NCBI RefSeq assembly: GCF_003597395.2 | Contig: NC_133773.1 | Coordinates: 65,987,403 to 66,051,402 of the forward strand | DNA: 64,000 nucleotides | Source of the DNA: Chelonoidis abingdonii | Lineage: Eukaryota; Chordata; Testudines; Testudinidae | Direction: 5' to 3' | Part shown: positions 33,528 through 45,367 of the stretch, one piece after another | Position numbering within the stretch: the stretch's first letter is position 1 | Layout: each line of letters begins with the position of its first letter | Position numbers and translations under genes: made by a program | The notes under the pieces: generated by a model | Told to the model about the DNA's origin: nothing | The model's input: the letters and a program-made list of their open reading frames with translations, nothing else | The model's database searches: none

Positions 33528-36500
33528 ATGTAGATGGAAGTGGAAAGTTGAAAATCAACAGGAAGATGCTTCTTGGAGAGGACAAGAGTTATCCAGTTCA
33601 GAATTCATTCACTATAATATGAGATGACTCAATACTCATTTGAACCTCATTACGTGGGTAACAAATAGATGTTTTAAAAATATCATTTCATGGGGTATGA
33701 TAATTCTCTTCTAAAGATGTTTTGTATGCCTGCTCTCTTGTATAAGTACAGTGGTTCCAATTTTTTTCCTTTAAAGGGAACAGTTTGTAGTTCAACAAAC
33801 ACAAAACTTGCCAGTGTCTTAACTACTTTGTGCACTTTGTAATTGATGCCTGGGAATAATCAAGTAACAGCTAGAGTTGGATGAATATTGCAAAAAAATA
33901 AAAATTCTGCAGTCATTAATTCTAATTTAAAAATAATTAGCTTTCTTGGTTCATTCCCCAATTTTTTTTGGCTTTTCGTGGGCAGTTGAGCAATATATTT
34001 TTTTATTTGTATTTTTAAATACTCTGTGAAAGTGAATCCTAGTCACATGCTCAAATATTTACTCTAAATGATATTTTATATGTGACTAGACACTGCCTGA
34101 AGCAGCAGAGGAAAACAATTAAAGCAAACAAGAATACGACCATACTTCACAACTAGATTATGCATGTGTGTGCAATCAGTTTGTGTGAATGTGAGAAGAC
34201 AAAAATTAAAGTCTGCATCGGCCCAGAAGGAAAAGTAAACATTTTAAAAAAAAATTCTACATGCCTTATACTGCCTCCCTAAAACATCTGCCTTTTTCTG
34301 AGAGATTCAGATCTTTGTTGCCTTCTTTAAACACTCGCTGTGATAAACTACAATTGTTCAGTCGGGACAAAACTATACCAAATGAGCTTTACGATCTGTC
34401 ACAGCTGACTGACTGATGCATTTGAAATATAGGTAGGGCCGCATTTGAATTGTGGGACAATTATGAAATAATTGCTGAGTTGCAGACAACACATGGGAAA
34501 TTGCAGAAAAGTGATAATAGATCTTTATTAATTACAATAATTTGGAAAAACCAAAGGAGACCTATTTGTTTAAGAAATATTTGTAGGAACAACATAAACA
34601 CTCAAGTATTATGTTATGCCTATCGATTTTTTTGATAACCAGACATTTTTGCTGCAGCTATATTACACACAGTGGGAGCAGCCACCCATCCCTGAGGCTG
34701 ACAGCTCCAGCTCTGAGTCCAGACTGGGGCTCAGTTTCACAGCAGGGAGCCTACCAGCAGTGAAGTTGACATTCTTGTTGGCTTCATGGCTCCTGCTATT
34801 TCACATTTTGTCTCAGGCTCTGGCTGTCATCCCTGGGGTTGCAAACGGGTAGCGGGGGCACCAGCTGTGAGCCCCGCGCATCTGTGAGTGTCAGGGCTGG
34901 AGGAGCTGTCAGACCCTGCTACAGCTGCAGGGCTGGAGCAGTTGTCTGCCATTTTTCCCGTCTCCTCCCTCCCCTGGTGGTCCTTTTTTTATTATTATTA
35001 CTTTGAAGTTGCCATCGCCATCACTGGTATGAGGACTCTCCATTTTCCTCTTCTTTTATAGTTACCCTTTAGGTTATGTGAGCCAAAATTCAAGTGGTGA
35101 AATTCTTCTGGGCTGAAATTCAAAGGATTTCCTTCCCAGGCTCTGACCTCTGTCAATACAATGAATCTATCCACTCGTAGCCCACAAAGAAAAGAGTAAC
35201 TCATCTCTTCTGTGACAATACACCCTCCAGCCACCAAGTTGCCCAGCAAAAAACTTTTAAAGAAAATACAGTAAGTGCATCAGATTCAAAGTGCATCTAA
35301 ACAAGCTGTAAAAGACTTGGCATGAAGGTTTCATTTTAACCAGTGTTCTAGGTTGTAGGTACATCACTTGTTTGAAATTGCTTTCTTGCTAATGATACCT
35401 TTGTCAAATGAAAACAATTGAGAGAACTTCAACACCCCATTATAAACAACTATAAAAGCAAATGCAAGGTTTTTTGTAAGTTTACTTTTAAATCCATGTT
35501 TTCTAGAAAATGAACATCCACCAATTTATTATCTAAAACTAAAAATGTTCTCTACTCTCATGTTCAAATATTCGTATATCCAATTTAGATTCTGTTTTTT
35601 TTTTTTCTCTCGCAACTTTCTCTCTAGCCATATCTTCTCACTTGAGACGCACCAAAGAAAGTCAGTATTGCCACTTTCATGCCACACACCACCACTTGGC
35701 AGCAGCAGCAGGATCCTTGCTTCATGCAAATTCTTCTCTGTTCTACTGGGGTTCACTGGAGAAAGCGCTACTATGCTATCATGCACCATTACCACTCCAG
35801 CACAGCATTGTAGTGTCCATCAAAACAGGAGAAACCTAGAGAGAACACTTGGGCTGGAAAAGTGGGAACAAACTTTTGAATAAAGAGGAATGAGGGCAAA
35901 CACTGCCACAATCTGGTATAGTTAAGGCTAAGAATGTTCTGTGGACTAAAAGAGGAGACAGAGAAAGAAAGTGTACCAGAAAATAATAAGCAGCAAAATA
36001 TGATGGACCATAATTCAGGAAGCAGCAGGGAGTATTATTTTTCCCCAACAGTATAATAATGCTTATTATAGCTTAGTCAGAAGCATTTAGAACTGGCTCC
36101 ATTTCTGTCTGCTATGATCTTGTTTTCCAACCTGAAACAAACTAACAGTGTCATGCACTTGCCTGCTGCTGAAGGCATTCTGGTACAAAAAGGAAGAATA
36201 ATATTAGAGACCGAGTTTCCATGGCAACAGGGGAGTAAGTGGAGGAGGGGGTATGAGAGCAATAGTAGGAGTCAGAGGTTCAGACTGAATTCAGTTCTGA
36301 GTCTATTCCAATCATTCAGACTCACCTTTGCGGTCTGTAACACTACTGATGTTTTCTGAAGGATTTTGGGGGAGGGAGAATACAGGAAAACTTTACAAAG
36401 AAGTTTTAAAATATAACGGTTCATCAGATTTCAGCTCAAACTTTATCTCATTTCAGTTGCTTGCAGAAGTGCCAAAGATAGCTATATTATAATTTGATCT

Positions 36501-36799
36501 GATAGCAATAAGACCCCCTGCATTCTAATTGGTCACTAGCCATGATATGAGTTGGAATGTGATTGCTTCATGATATCTTTGTGGTGAGGTTCAATGTGCA
36601 ATCTACCCACGATGACCAGCAGGAAGGCAGAATTCTCTTACTGTTTTTTTAAAGTGGTAAAAAATTAACCAACTTACTTTCTGCATCACATTCATCTGAT
36701 TTTTTTTATATTTTGTTCCAACGACTCTCCTCCATCACTGTTCACAATTTTTAATCCATTCATTGTAGACTTCTGTTGGCATTTCAAACTTGCTGACCC
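33528..36799. other. Mostly AT-rich unannotated DNA
   Basis: No gene was recognised. The part at 34640-34980 is GC-richer, with GCTGTGAGCCCC and GGGCTGGAGGAGCTGTCAG-type sequence, and may be a decayed repeat. The open frames at 35545-35883 (+) and 35529-35795 (-) overlap each other and have no recognisable motif. Confidence 0.45.
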
Positions 36800-37092
36800 T
36801 CGGAGCCGCGCACAATAATCTTTAGAAGTCCGAGAGCCAGGTGTGTCCACCAGGGCTCGGGGCTTCTGCCCTGTAGTAGGGGTTGGGGCTGAAACCCCTA
36901 ACCCCGTCTCCCTGTTGGGCATAAGCCCCTACCCCCCCCCCCCCGCCGTAAGGGCAGAAGCGCCAAGTGCCCTTCCCCCACCCCCATCTGGTAGGTAGAG
37001 AATGGAGAGGGGAGTATGGAGAGCTCCATGAGCCGCACTTTAACTGTAAAAGAGTCGCATGTTGCTCATGAGCTACAGTTTGGCCACCCCGA
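36800..37092. mobile_element. Probable hAT-type repeat, GC-rich
   Basis: The right end GAGCTACAGTTTGGCCACCC matches a hAT terminal class whose complement begins GGGTGGCCAAACTGTAGCTC. The body has paired GAGCCGC motifs, GGGCTCGGGGCTTCTGCCC and a long C run at 36931-36943. The left end is not clear and no target duplication was found. Confidence 0.45.
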
Positions 37093-39307
37093 TACAGTTG
37101 TTATACCCACACCCAGGTTTAGTTATCCTTCCTCATATCTGAGCATGTGTCTCATTTCTGTGGTTTAAGTATAGCATCACGTTGCAACCTGCCAGCAATG
37201 AAGTAGTCCCCTTGGTCTTACAGAGGGAAGATATAAATTCACATATACTAAGGCTGATCAGTTCAATCAGTTTGCATTAACAGTCAATTAAAGTAAGGAA
37301 AAAATTGTTTCTCAGCTTTTTTAAAAAAAGTTCCTGTCGTGCAGGATAATTATGGTAATTGAAATTAGGACAAAAGGAACGAGGTTTCTTGAAATTGATT
37401 ACACTGAATTAAGCACCCTTTAGTTGTTTAGTTTTAGACAATACTGTTTCCAGTGTATATTGATTGTTTTAACTATGCATTCAATGTGCTGCATGCAGTT
37501 TTGTATCCTAAATGTTTACTACTTTTCTGGCCTTTTGCAATTCCATTTGATGAAGTGGCATTGGCTGTCTAAAAGTTGAGTGTCACTGTCTAATATGGAG
37601 GTAAAAAGAAGGGAAGCTTTGAGAAAAGAGTGGATTAAAGGTAGAAATGAAAGTGTGGTGGGACACGCGGTCTGTAACATCTATGGGAGGGAAAAAACTT
37701 GAGGTAATATGATGTATGGCTCCAGTGAGACTCTGGAAACTAGTTTTGATCACTACCGAATGGTAAGAGAAATGCCCCAATTAAGACAAAGCAGTACAAT
37801 TGAAACCCTCCAGCTAATTCTAATCTTTAAATTTACCAGTTGGCATGAAACTTTTTTTGGACTTAAGGGGAGGGATTTCTTGTAACACTTCATTTACAGC
37901 AAATTTTAAAGTTGTATATTCTGTTAAAGTTAAAACTTAAAGCTTTTTAAACTCCAAGAAATGCAGTGGCAGTCTCTGTCCAGGCATGTTTTGAAAGGAG
38001 GTGAAATCAGCTGTAAACAAGTACAAGAATACAGAGTAAAGAGGTGGTGGACAGAGAATGGGGAAGAGAGAGGCAGATGACAGAATGGAGGGTGAGAAGG
38101 AGAGTGGAATATCACCATATACTTAATTACACCCGGAGAGTGCGTGAGATGTTTTATAGACCTGGTAACTTTCATAAATCATGTGGGGAGAATAAAGCTA
38201 TAACCCTTACTTGAAATTAGGGTGGGATTCTGGGGAGTTGCCTGCGTATCTTAACTCCCTTAAGTTCTGTAGAAAAATCCCAACTTAATGTCTTATTTGC
38301 ACTGGCAGATGTACATAGTCAGCAATTATGAATTACTACTATAAAATAACAAATGGAAGAAGGTAATATTGTAAGGAAAGATTGTTTTGCGAACACCCAT
38401 TTGAGAAAAGGGACTAAAGAGGCTGCTTAAGTATGAATGAGTTTTTAATTCTGGTCCTCGTGTTTTTGTTTAAGCGTAAATGTTTACTTCAACAGTGTAC
38501 TGTAGATTGAAGGATACTAGTGCCAGTTCTTTTTTGCTAGTTTTACTAAGACACTGTCTTTTTTATATACAAACAAAAACTTTTGGATAATTTCTTTTGG
38601 CAGCCATAGGAATTAATCTTGTTAAATACTTTGATTATGGTTTTGAAATGTCTGGTAAACTGTGTGGGGATTTTCCATCTTTTTTCTAATTGTATTATTG
38701 AAAGAAGTAACTGTTACTGGAACATTTAGATTTGTACAGATGATTCAGCAGCAGCAAGATATGGGGGAGGAAAGGAACATAGCCATTTTTTCCCACAAAG
38801 TAATTGTTTGAGAATACTGTTGCTTTTGAGGTGGACAGAACTTCTCCCTACCCTTCAACCTACATTTATTTGTTTTCCATAATACATGATTTCATATTTA
38901 GTAAATTTTCCCATTGTGTTGTTTGAAATGTTTTGTGTTTATCTGTTTAGTGCCTTTTTCCTGCAGACATATGATTATTTTTCTTAGAGACATCATCATA
39001 GTCATCATCACAGCCCCAAATCTTCAAAAATCTGTCAGGCCAAAAAATCATAGGACTCGCTTATAAACAGGATATTTTTTTAAAAGCTTTTAGATTTTTT
39101 TTGTGTGTGTGTGCTGTTTTTTGAGTCTTTAGAATGTAAATGAGCCGCACTTTCAGGTTTTTTTCCCACAACCATCGAGGCTATGTTATTGTAACTATTT
39201 GTTTTTTTCTTTTTGTATTTTTAAATCACTTGACTCCAGGAATTGGGGCTTGATTTAAAAGACAATATTGGAGTGCGCTCAATGTAGAGTTTACAACACT
39301 GTGTTCA
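37093..39307. other. AT-rich unannotated DNA
   Basis: No gene or repeat family was recognised. A short TG run lies near 39103-39112. Confidence 0.5.
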
Positions 39308-39315
39308 GTATAGGC

Positions 39316-39941
39316 CACTGGTTCCCAAACTTTAACAAACCTGTGATCCCTATTCACTAGCACATCAAGTCTCGCGAACCACCATTAAAATGAATATTTC
39401 AAGAATTTTCTCCTGTACCTGAGTATAATTATATAAAGCAGTGATCTTGGAAATATAAAATTTGTTTTTATGACACGCTTATTACACACTATTTATTATT
39501 AATTATTTATCATACAGTATTTTTATTACATTATAAAATGGCAACACCTTCAAGATCTCACTTTATACCTAAGATTCTCTCACCAACGAGTATTCAGGCA
39601 TTTCAGGTTTTGAACAGTCCAGGCAAACAGCACACTTACAAAAAAGCTTAAACTTGTTCTTCATAATAATTTTAAAAACATACTAGCTGCCTATTTAATT
39701 ATAAAAAACAGCAAAAATATTCACCTCCCTTTCCATTTCTTTAAGATCTTGTAGTTTAGTTATCTTCAGGTGTTGATACGATATGCTTGCTTTAATCTGC
39801 TTAGCTCTTGGACCTCTAGGGGCTCCGGACTGCTGGCTCCATGCTGCCTGGGATCCCTAGGGACAGCTCTGTCTGCCATTAGGGAATTTTTTCCCGAGAA
39901 CCACCTGTAACATTTCGCGAACCCCAGTTTGGGAACCACTG
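39316..39941. mobile_element. hAT-type non-autonomous element (GGTTCCCAAACT family)
   Basis: The ends CACTGGTTCCCAAACTTT and, inverted, CAGTTTGGGAACCACTG are near-perfect inverted repeats. The flanks GTATAGGC (39308-39315) and GCACAGGT (39942-39949) match at 5 of 8, and all three differences are C/T, as expected from transition decay of an 8-bp duplication. The 626-bp interior is AT-rich and non-coding, with a GC-richer CTCTAGGGGCTCCGGACTGC segment near the right end. Confidence 0.8.
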
Positions 39942-40066
39942 GCACAGGTTAATGCCAAAGAAAAAAAAGTTTGTTACAGTGGGAGAGAGGGGTAAAAATG
40001 TATAGATGGAAATACTTTTCTTGTCTGTCATGGTTTATGCTTTAATATTACTATTATGTGTTAAAA

Positions 40067-40338
40067 CAGGGGTCGGCAACCTTTTAAAAGTGGTGTGCTG
40101 AGTCTTCATTTATTCACTCTAATTCAAGGTTTTGCGTGCCAGTAATACATTTTAACGTTTTTAGAAGGTCTCTTTCTATAAGTCTGTAATATATAACTAA
40201 ACTATTGTTGTATGTAAAGTAAATAAGGTTTTTAAAATGTTTGCACTCACAGTGGCCAGGAGCTGGGCACTGTAAGTGCCACTGAAAATCAGCTCATGTG
40301 CCGCCTTCGCCACGTGTGCCATAGGTTGCCTACCCCTG
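40067..40338 (-). mobile_element. hAT MITE, CAGGGGTAGGCAACC family, copy 4, perfect 8-bp duplication
   Basis: Inverted relative to the other copies: it starts CAGGGGTCGGCAACCTTTTA and ends CATAGGTTGCCTACCCCTG. The octamer TGTTAAAA is found intact at 40059-40066 and at 40339-40346, proof of hAT-type insertion. It is 272 bp and non-coding. The perfect duplication suggests it is the least decayed of the family in this window. Confidence 0.95.
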
Positions 40339-40346
40339 TGTTAAAA

Positions 40347-41689
40347 GTTTGTCATTCTTATGCAAGTGGAGAGAGTCAGGAGATCTGACTAATAATGTAT
40401 AGGGAACTGAATCTCTAGAAATGATCTGAACACACACACAGATTGAAGCACAACATCCAGACAGAGTTAAAAAACAGTGCTTCTATTTCTGTTTCAGCCT
40501 CTTCATCTTTCTATGGTACAGTAAGTTCTAAGAGCATCTACATCCTGGGCGTAAGACCACAGATGGACTCTGACCATTTGCCTTAAATACAGGAGCATGT
40601 ACTGTGCTGAAAATATTTAATATTCGTAGTCTCACAGGTCCTGTAGACAAGCTATGAGTGCCAATATCACACATTAAATTTTGTACTGAAATAGAAGAGG
40701 AATGGGTATAGAGTATATCTGCCATTTAAATTTAGACTGTATTAGAGCATTAATGATATTAACATATGGCACTTCCAGGAAAACTAGTGGCCCTCAGCCA
40801 GTCACTCCTCGCTGACCTCTGATTCCAAGGAAATGCCCTTCATTATACTAGATATTGTTTAAAGCTTCTAATATTGTAGTTGAAAGTTCTTAAAAGTAAC
40901 TGAGGTTTTATAATGTGTAGGATGAAACCGTAAGTTTTTACTCATTTAACCTGATATAATTTAGATCTTTTAGAACAATGTTGCTTATGGTGAGGAGTAC
41001 ATTGTTCATCTACCTTAGGATATAAAATGGTTGTATTCTGGTATTTAATGGCTTTCATCTGATGCAAGTTTGGTATAATTTTTCTTCTGGTCAATGAAAA
41101 ATCCACATATGTAGATTTCCATTGTCTTTTGCATTCATCACCATAGCAATTTATAAAAGGAATACCTTTTTAGATTGCAAACAGTTAATTATCATGTGTT
41201 TTGTAAGACATACTCTTAATGTTTAGTTCAAGAAAAAATGTTGGTCACTGACATACCTTTTCTAGAAAGAAAGTGTTGTTAATTAACAGTTCTTTGTACA
41301 CAGGTCTAAAAACATGTAGGCTGCACCTGAATTTATTCTAAACCACTGAATTTTATTTGCACCACTCGAAAGAATGGTCAGTGTATCAAAATGAAACTTG
41401 GAAGATAATTTTATTTAGACATTAAAAAAAAATTCTAAGTGTGTGCCTTCAGGATTAAATGGTGGAAGAGGGAAAAAAATTAGGATATTGACAGCAATTA
41501 TAGAAATAGACCCCTTGGATCCTAACTAAGTTTTGTGAAGATGTTTTGACTGCTTGCTGTGTCGTGTCAGAATTTGGAAGCATTAACCATTTTACTACTG
41601 GTTTGTTTAGATAATACGTTATGTTCCCGGAGCACAGGAGAAAACACATCTGACTCATCTTACCTGATAATTTTGGTCAGACGTTACTC
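40347..41689. other. AT-rich unannotated DNA
   Basis: No gene or repeat family was recognised. Confidence 0.5.
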
Positions 41690-41833
41690 CATTGGGGGCC
41701 CTAAGCAGGAATATTGTTGGGGGACTTCCCCTCACCCCCAAAAAATATATTAATCATTAATAGAGGAGCCCACTTGAGCTGCTTGGGGCCCTAAGCAATT
41801 GCTTAGTCTGCTTATGTCTAGCGCTGGCTCTGA
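41690..41833. repeat. Possible hAT-derived fragment (GGGGCCCTAAGCAATTGC motif)
   Basis: GGGGCCCTAAGCAATTGCTT is followed by CTTATGTCTAGCGCTGGCTC, whose complement looks like a CAG...GCCAGCGCTAG hAT terminus. A second GGGGGCCCTAAGCAGG lies at 41693. One end only; no duplication was found. Confidence 0.35.
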
Positions 41834-43719
41834 TTTTGGTAAAACAGCCATTTAGATTGGCAGTATAGAGTATGCTGGAGGTGGTTAGCAACGAAAGAGT
41901 TGACTGTAAATTTCAACGTACCAAGCAGATTGACTATAAAACTTAAGAAAAGCATTTTGGCTAATAGGGAAATCATAGTGAACTGCAACATATAGTGCAT
42001 TTCAGTTCTCTAAAATACATATTTTTGCACATTCTCTTTAGAACCAAAACCCATGTGTGTATTTCAAGAGTACCATACCTATTTTGTTAGCAGTGCTGAC
42101 TTATGTGCACAGACTCTGCTAGTTTTATTATTTAAGACTTATTAAGCACAACAAAAATGTTTCACAATATAAAAGTAAATATTATACTTTCTATAGAGTG
42201 TGTACATACTTATGTTCACTAAACGTCTAGTGGTGGCTGGCCTGCTGGACCTTGATCTTTTGTCATTAGGAAAAGTAAAATAAATTCTCCAATAGTTTTT
42301 ATTCTTTATTTTTTGGACAAGTGGAGGAAAAAAATGAAGTGTTTCTTTTCTTTAGAAAAGAAGATCAAGTGGATGATCTAAGGAGCATTGTTAGTACGTA
42401 CTTACATTCTTGTAGAGAAGAAAAAAATAATGGTCTGGTGTTTCTAGAAGGGGGGAAAAAGTTGCAGAGTGGCCATTGGTGATCCAAGTGATCTGTTTCT
42501 AAGTAGGCTAGCCTTATTACTTGGGCAGAAAGAGGGGGTAGCATGAATTGAAAAGGAATCAGATTCTGTATCCTTTCCATGTAGGGGTAAGGCACTTGCT
42601 CTTAATTAAAAGAAGAAAGATTCTTGTTATATGACGTATACTTCATAGAATTTCTCATCATCTGCAATCCACATTGTGGAAGAGTGATGTCCCACAGGTG
42701 AGCAGAAACAATTCCGAAGACACCTGTTTCTGTACGTTGTAACTACATGTGAAATTTTTTGCATAGGAATGTTATTTCAAGAGAAGCGCAATAGCTGTTA
42801 GAAACCAGAATTCAACCTCAGCTCTAACTACTGGAGTAAATATATTTAATTCTGGTTTTATTTAAAGGTTGAAAAATTAGTATAGTTTTTTTTTTTTTTA
42901 AAGAAAATAATTTATATAAACAATTTAGGTGGAATTTCCAAACATTTGTGATCCATCCCCCTTGTGTGGCTATGCCAGAAGGACCACAGGAGACACTGGA
43001 TGCAGTTTAATTAGGCCACAACTTAAAACTGTCTGGGAGTACTGGGCAGATTAGTGTACAGTGCAGGTAAATCCATGGTAATTTCAGTATTACCTGGGGT
43101 TTCTGTCAGATCCTGGTCCCCTTTTCCCTCCTTGTCCCCAGCAACCCAGTGCTGGCACCTTACCATTTCCCCCCTTGAATGAGGGTTAAGGTGAGCTATA
43201 AAAGGGGGGGGGGAGGAGGGGCTTGACTACCTGCTGTACCAGTCATGGGATCCCTCCCCCCCCCATTTCTGACCCTTTAACAAACATCTCCTTTAAATCT
43301 TTATCAATCCATTTATCTGAACACTGTATCCCTTTTCTGTGAAGCACCTGTGCTGGACATCTGCCGCACACTTATATAATGAGTTGTAACATCATAGCCT
43401 AACTCTCGTTCTGTGCTTGCCCTAAAATCACAGTGATGAAGGCAAAAACACCCCATTCTGCCTTGGCCAGTCTAGCAGTGAAGGAAAAATTACTTCCCAG
43501 CTCCCTGAGAAAGGAGTGGCTAATGTAATGCCCACAGCAGATCATGATCAAATCTGGTATTTCTGTTTACAAGGATGAGAGTGGGTGCTGCTCTGCTTGG
43601 TCTGGATGAGAGAAGGTTTTTCCTGCCTGGATTACATTTATATACTTTCCCCTCCTTCTGGTCAGGCCACCTGGAGGGATGAGTCAGTGTCCCCATGCTG
43701 ACCCGCTCTGTGAGGCAGC
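41834..43719. other. AT-rich unannotated DNA
   Basis: No gene or repeat family was recognised. A G-rich run sits at about 43205-43221 and a C-rich run at about 43254-43264. Confidence 0.5.
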
Positions 43720-43724
43720 CCTGT

Positions 43725-44604
43725 TGTTATAAACAGATAGCTAAGGGTTAATGTCTATTTCACCTGCAAAGGGGTAACCAAACACCTGACCACAGGACCA
43801 ATCAGGAAACAAGATTTTTCAAATCTCAAGGGAGGGAACTTCTAGGTGTGTCTTTTTCTCTCTGTTGCTCTCGGCTCTGAGAGTGAACTGTCTCTCTCCA
43901 AGCTTTCTAATCTTCTGTTTCCAAGTGTAAGTACAAAGGTAGAAGACAATAGGTTTTATATTGTTTTTGTATTTACATGTGTGTAGTTTGCTGGAATGTT
44001 TTAAATTGTATATCTTTTTGGGTAAGGCTGTTTATTCATTTTTCTTTTAAGCAATTGACCCTGTATATTGTCAACCTTGATAGAGACCAGTTTTATGTCT
44101 TTTTCTTTCTTTTTATATAAAGCTTTCTTTTTAAAACTTGTTGGATTTTCTTTGCTAGTTGAGGCTCAGGGGGATAGGAATCTCTGTGCCAGGGTTACGG
44201 TCTCTCTCAGGGAAAGACTGGGAGGGAGAAATCTTTGTGTCAGAGTTGCAAAGCTTACCTTTGCAGGGACTCTGACTGAGGGTGAAAGAAACTGGATCTC
44301 TCTGTTTTGCATTTCAAGGAATTGAAATAGGGTGATCGTCCAGGGCCATCCAGGGAGGGGAAGCCTGGGAGGAAATAAAGAGGAGACAAGGGGAGGGGGT
44401 TATTTCCCTTTGTTGTAGACTCAGGGCATCTGAGTCTTGGGGTCCCCCAGGGAAGGTTTTGGGGAGACCAGAGTGCGCCAGAGACTGCAATCTGGCTGGT
44501 GGCAGTGCTGTCAGATCTAAGCTGGTAATTAAGCTTGAAGGTTTCATGCTAGCATCTTATTTTCTGACCTCTAAGGTTCAGATCTGAGTAGGAAAGCTAT
44601 GACA
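43725..44604 (+). mobile_element. Solo LTR with perfect 5-bp target duplication
   Basis: An 880-bp LTR begins TGTTATAAACAGATAGCTAAG and ends GGAAAGCTATGACA. CCTGT precedes it (43720-43724) and follows it (44605-44609), a perfect 5-bp duplication. It shares its start (TAAACAGAT), the CACCTGACCA...GGACCAAT block and the CTGGTGGCAG...AATTAAGCTT block with the LTRs at 2805 and 51417, but is clearly more divergent from them than they are from each other, so it looks like another subfamily. No internal genes flank it. Open frames within (44068-44325 +, 44314-44547 -) are not genes. Confidence 0.9.
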
Positions 44605-44609
44605 CCTGT

Positions 44610-44935
44610 CCATGCTTCTCTACCTCTTAAAGAGGTAATCTCTTTACCCTGGCAAGCCAGATAACAGCCCCCACACTTAAGGTGCTGTCATTTCTACTAC
44701 AGATACAAATGAAGAATGGCAATAATATTTGTGCACTCTTGTGTATTGTTGAGTCATCCATATCCTGAACAAAAGCACAAACTTTGATTCTGTGACTAAA
44801 CCTGATTCCTGCATATTATGCGTTGTTCAGGTGGGAAAAACCCTACACAGCTAGGAAACTTGAGATTCACTATGAAGACTTTGCCTTCTAATTTTTGTGG
44901 ATGGGGTTTGACCCCTTTGGAACAGGCAAGGGGAG
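44610..44935. other. Unannotated DNA
   Basis: No gene or repeat family was recognised. Confidence 0.45.
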
Positions 44936-45024
44936 AATCATAGAATCATAGGACTGGAAGGGACCTTGAAAGGTCATCTAGTTCAATCCCCTGTACTCAT
45001 GGTAGGACTAAGTATTGTCTAGAC
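44936..45024 (-). mobile_element. CR1 LINE 3'-end fragment, minus strand
   Basis: It begins GAATCATAGAATCATAGGAC, the reverse complement of the CR1 3' octamer tail, and continues GGAAGGGACCTTGAAAGGTC. It is interrupted at 45024 by the hAT foldback element; a few bases of the CR1 (ATCTAGACCC) resume at 45360. Confidence 0.8.
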
Positions 45025-45359
45025 CAGAGGTTGGCAACTTCTGGCACGTAGCTCACCAGGGTAAGCCCCCTGGCGGGCTGTGCCAGTTTGTTTATCTGCT
45101 GTGTTGGCAGGTTGGGCAGACCACGGCTCCCAATGGCCGCGGTTCACCGTCCCAGGCCAGTGGGGGTGACGGGAAGCGCCGTGGCCCGAGGGATGTGCTG
45201 GCCGTGGCTTCCCGCCTCTCCCATTGGCCTGAGATGGCGAACCGCGGCCAGTGAGAGCCGCGGTCCGCCGAACCTGCTGACGTGGCATATAAACAAACTG
45301 GTGCGGCCCTCCAGGGTGCTTACCTTGGTTAGCCTCGTACCAGAGGTCGCTGACCCCTG
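45025..45359. mobile_element. GC-rich hAT foldback element inserted in CR1
   Basis: The ends are CAGAGGTTGGCAACTTCTGG and, inverted, CAGAGGTCGCTGACCCCTG. The flanks GTCTAGAC (45017-45024) and ATCTAGAC (45360-45367) match at 7 of 8. The whole element folds back: GGTAAGCCCCCTGGCGGGC near the left pairs with GCCCTCCAGGGTGCTTACC near the right, and GTTTGTTTATCTG pairs with CATATAAACAAAC. That is why opposite-strand frames look alike. It is non-coding, 335 bp, and much GC-richer than its surroundings. Confidence 0.85.
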
Positions 45360-45367
45360 ATCTAGAC

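Noticed and set aside
35545..35883. 112-codon plus frame
   Set aside because: Low-complexity Phe/Ser-rich start from a T run, overlapping minus frame, no motif.
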